Assembly: GCA_015062285.1 (NCBI GenBank) | Contig: SUUY01000001.1 | Location: 234,880 to 298,879, forward strand | Origin: Alphaproteobacteria bacterium | Lineage (GTDB): Bacteria; Pseudomonadota; Alphaproteobacteria; RF32; CAG-239 | DNA length: 64,000 nucleotides | Direction of reading: 5' to 3' | Shown: piece by piece, positions 62,786-64,000 of the stretch | Layout of the letters: each line of letters starts with the position of its first letter | Numbering within the stretch: the stretch's first letter is position 1 | Position numbers and translations under genes: made by a program | The notes under the pieces: generated by a model | Database searches by the model: none | The model's input: only the letters and a program-made list of their open reading frames with translations | What the model was told of the DNA's origin: nothing

Positions 62786-63412
62786 TCAGAAAACATCAAA
62801 CGCAACCGGAAATTCCAGAGCATCGTCTGAAGATTCGCCATGTGAAGCAAAAACAAGATACATTGTACCTTTTAAGACATTGTTGTCATATTCGCTAAAT
62901 GTGAGCGAAATAGGCAATAACTCGCAACATTGCAGTTCAGGCTGCGAAAAAGTAATCTTTTGGTTGTTGATGGTGAATGAAACATCATCAAAAGATTCAA
63001 TCTCGCTTTTTATCCAAACAGTGTTGTCGGCAAACTTAAATCCGTCTTGATAAGCAAAGGTTTTTCCTAGCAGATCTTGCGGTGAAGATAGGCTTAGTTG
63101 CTTGTTGTAGCTGACATTGTGGCAAATTTCAAAAACCTTGTAATTTGAAGATCCGCCGTCGCTATAAACAAGCCACGCAACATGCACATCGACAAACCGA
63201 TATTGTTCAGGCGGTTGTTGGTCTGAACCTAAAACAATAGTGTGAATGATTTGTCGTAGGCTGGTGAAATGATCTTGTTTGAGTTCGTATGAAAGATCAG
63301 CAGAACGAGATTTGTTTTCTGTTGAGGATATCTGTTCGGGAGCAATGTCCGGAACACAAGATGTTGCTCGAAGCGCTAGCAATGAGACAACAAGTAAAAT
63401 AATTTTTTTCAT
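62786..63412 (-). CDS. Putative lipoprotein
   Basis: 208 residues from the ATG at 63412. Signal peptide MKKIILLVVSLLALRATSC with lipobox Cys at the end, so a lipoprotein. The mature part is beta-rich (VHVAWLVYSDGGSSNYKVFEICH, VSFTINNQKITFSQPELQCC). No Shine-Dalgarno site is seen, as is normal in Bacteroidetes. Function unknown. Confidence 0.65.
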   Translation of the reverse strand: MKKIILLVVSLLALRATSCVPDIAPEQISSTENKSRSADLSYELKQDHFTSLRQIIHTIVLGSDQQPPEQYRFVDVHVAWLVYSDGGSSNYKVFEICHNVSYNKQLSLSSPQDLLGKTFAYQDGFKFADNTVWIKSEIESFDDVSFTINNQKITFSQPELQCCELLPISLTFSEYDNNVLKGTMYLVFASHGESSDDALEFPVAFDVF

Positions 63413-63549
63413 AGTATGCGGTTTTATAATTATATGTTTCTTGTCGTTTACTATAATTAGAAAATAATTAATTGGCAAGGAGTAAGTCATTAGTTATTAG
63501 GGGGCTTTCATTTTGAGAGGGGAGGTTAGGATAAGGGGGGGATTTTTAC

Positions 63550-63947
63550 TGTCACTCTGAGCCTGTCGAGGGATCTCAATATAGATGTTTCGACTTCGCT
63601 ATCGCTCCGCTCAACATGACAAAGTAGGAAGTGTCATCCTGAGCCTGTCGAGGGATCTTAATGTAGATGTTTCGACTACGCTATCGCTTCGCTCAACATG
63701 ACAAAGTAGGAAATGTCATCCCGAGCCTGTCGAGGGATCTTAATGTAGATGTTTCGACTTCGCTATCGCTCCGCTCAACATGACAAAGTAGGAAGTGTCA
63801 TCCCGAGTTTGTCGAGGGATCTCAATATAGATGTTTTGACTTCGCTATCGCTCCGCTCAACATGACAAAGTAGGAAATGTCATCCCGAATCTGTCGAAGA
63901 GTCTCAATAGATGTTTCTACTTCGCTACCGCTCCGCTCAACATGACA
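63550..63947. repeat. Tandem array of five 82-bp palindromic repeats
   Basis: Copies start at 63550, 63632, 63714, 63796 and 63878, exactly 82 bases apart; the last is shortened to about 70. Each begins TGTCAT..TGAGC and ends GCTCAACATGACA, so its ends are inverted repeats, with GTCGA/TCGAC inside. A 12-base linker (AAAGTAGGAA type) separates copies. A similar fragment (GGGTGACAG) sits at the very edge. Confidence 0.9.
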
Positions 63948-64000
63948 TTGATTTTGTTGTTTGAGTCAGATATTCGGGGCAAGTCTAAGGGTGACAGTAG

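Noticed and set aside
62581..62856. 91-codon leftward ORF
   Set aside because: It overlaps a terminator and the end of the lipoprotein gene in another frame; hydrophobic stretch is due to AT-rich sequence.
63550..63947. Regular repeats as a possible CRISPR array
   Set aside because: The whole 82-bp unit repeats, including the stretch that would be the spacer. There are no unique spacers and no cas genes.

Overview
The window looks like a low-GC, anaerobic member of the Alphaproteobacteria, most likely a gut-associated lineage related to Rhodospirillales. Evidence for the class: an F0 ATP synthase operon with split b and b' subunits and the order atpI-atpB-atpE-b'-b; a flagellar block fliL-fliM-DUF6468-motE; MtaB-FtsY coupling; and a short psd-pssA pair. 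Evidence for anaerobic, fermentative life: two [FeFe]-hydrogenase genes and an L-lactate dehydrogenase. The taxonomic call is inference from gene content and order; there is no rRNA gene in the window.

Layout. 0-9.5 kb: 5' part of anmK, a small S1-like protein, rplK-rplA, then a leftward run uvrB, TPR protein, motE, DUF6468, fliM, fliL. 9.7-16.5 kb: a secreted unknown protein, a broken pheA, the F0 operon (leftward), a DsbA-like protein, a DciA-like protein, fliO-fliP and two unknowns. 16.6-26.6 kb: an ELM1-like protein, an unknown, a leftward hydrogenase operon (thioredoxin-like ferredoxin, sensory hydrogenase with PAS domain, SpoIIE-type phosphatase, second ferredoxin, monomeric hydrogenase), and a divergent pair of degenerate EAL proteins. 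26.6-31.25 kb: an accessory island up to the 3' end of tRNA-Leu(CAG). It holds three diverged copies of the 3' tail of a serine recombinase gene, a predicted HExxH metallopeptidase, unknown genes, one gene split by an in-frame stop, and a structured RNA or attenuator. 31.3-51.7 kb: core genes (uppP, response regulator, M23 peptidase, xseA, ftsY, mtaB, ldh, an ABC exporter, acpP-fabF-mltG, lgt, a degenerate GGDEF protein, queA, two LysR-like regulators) with one DUF1566-like accessory gene. 51.7-57.2 kb: a second AT-rich accessory stretch next to the 3' end of tRNA-Leu(TAA). 57.5-59.8 kb: psd-pssA and an outer-membrane protein. 59.9-63.4 kb: three genes of visibly higher GC with a Bacteroidales flavour, then a tandem array of five 82-bp palindromic repeats at the right edge.

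How the parts fit. The lipid and envelope genes (acpP, fabF, psd, pssA, uppP, mltG, lgt, anmK) and the flagellar and F0 genes are housekeeping. The hydrogenase operon is the main metabolic feature: one hydrogenase keeps all catalytic cysteines, while the other looks like a sensor and is coupled to a phosphatase. Genome decay is visible in pheA and in the recombinase remnants. The most novel material is in the 26.6-31.2 kb island: repeated recombinase tails, each followed by different cargo, plus a leader RNA ending in a terminator just before a gene.
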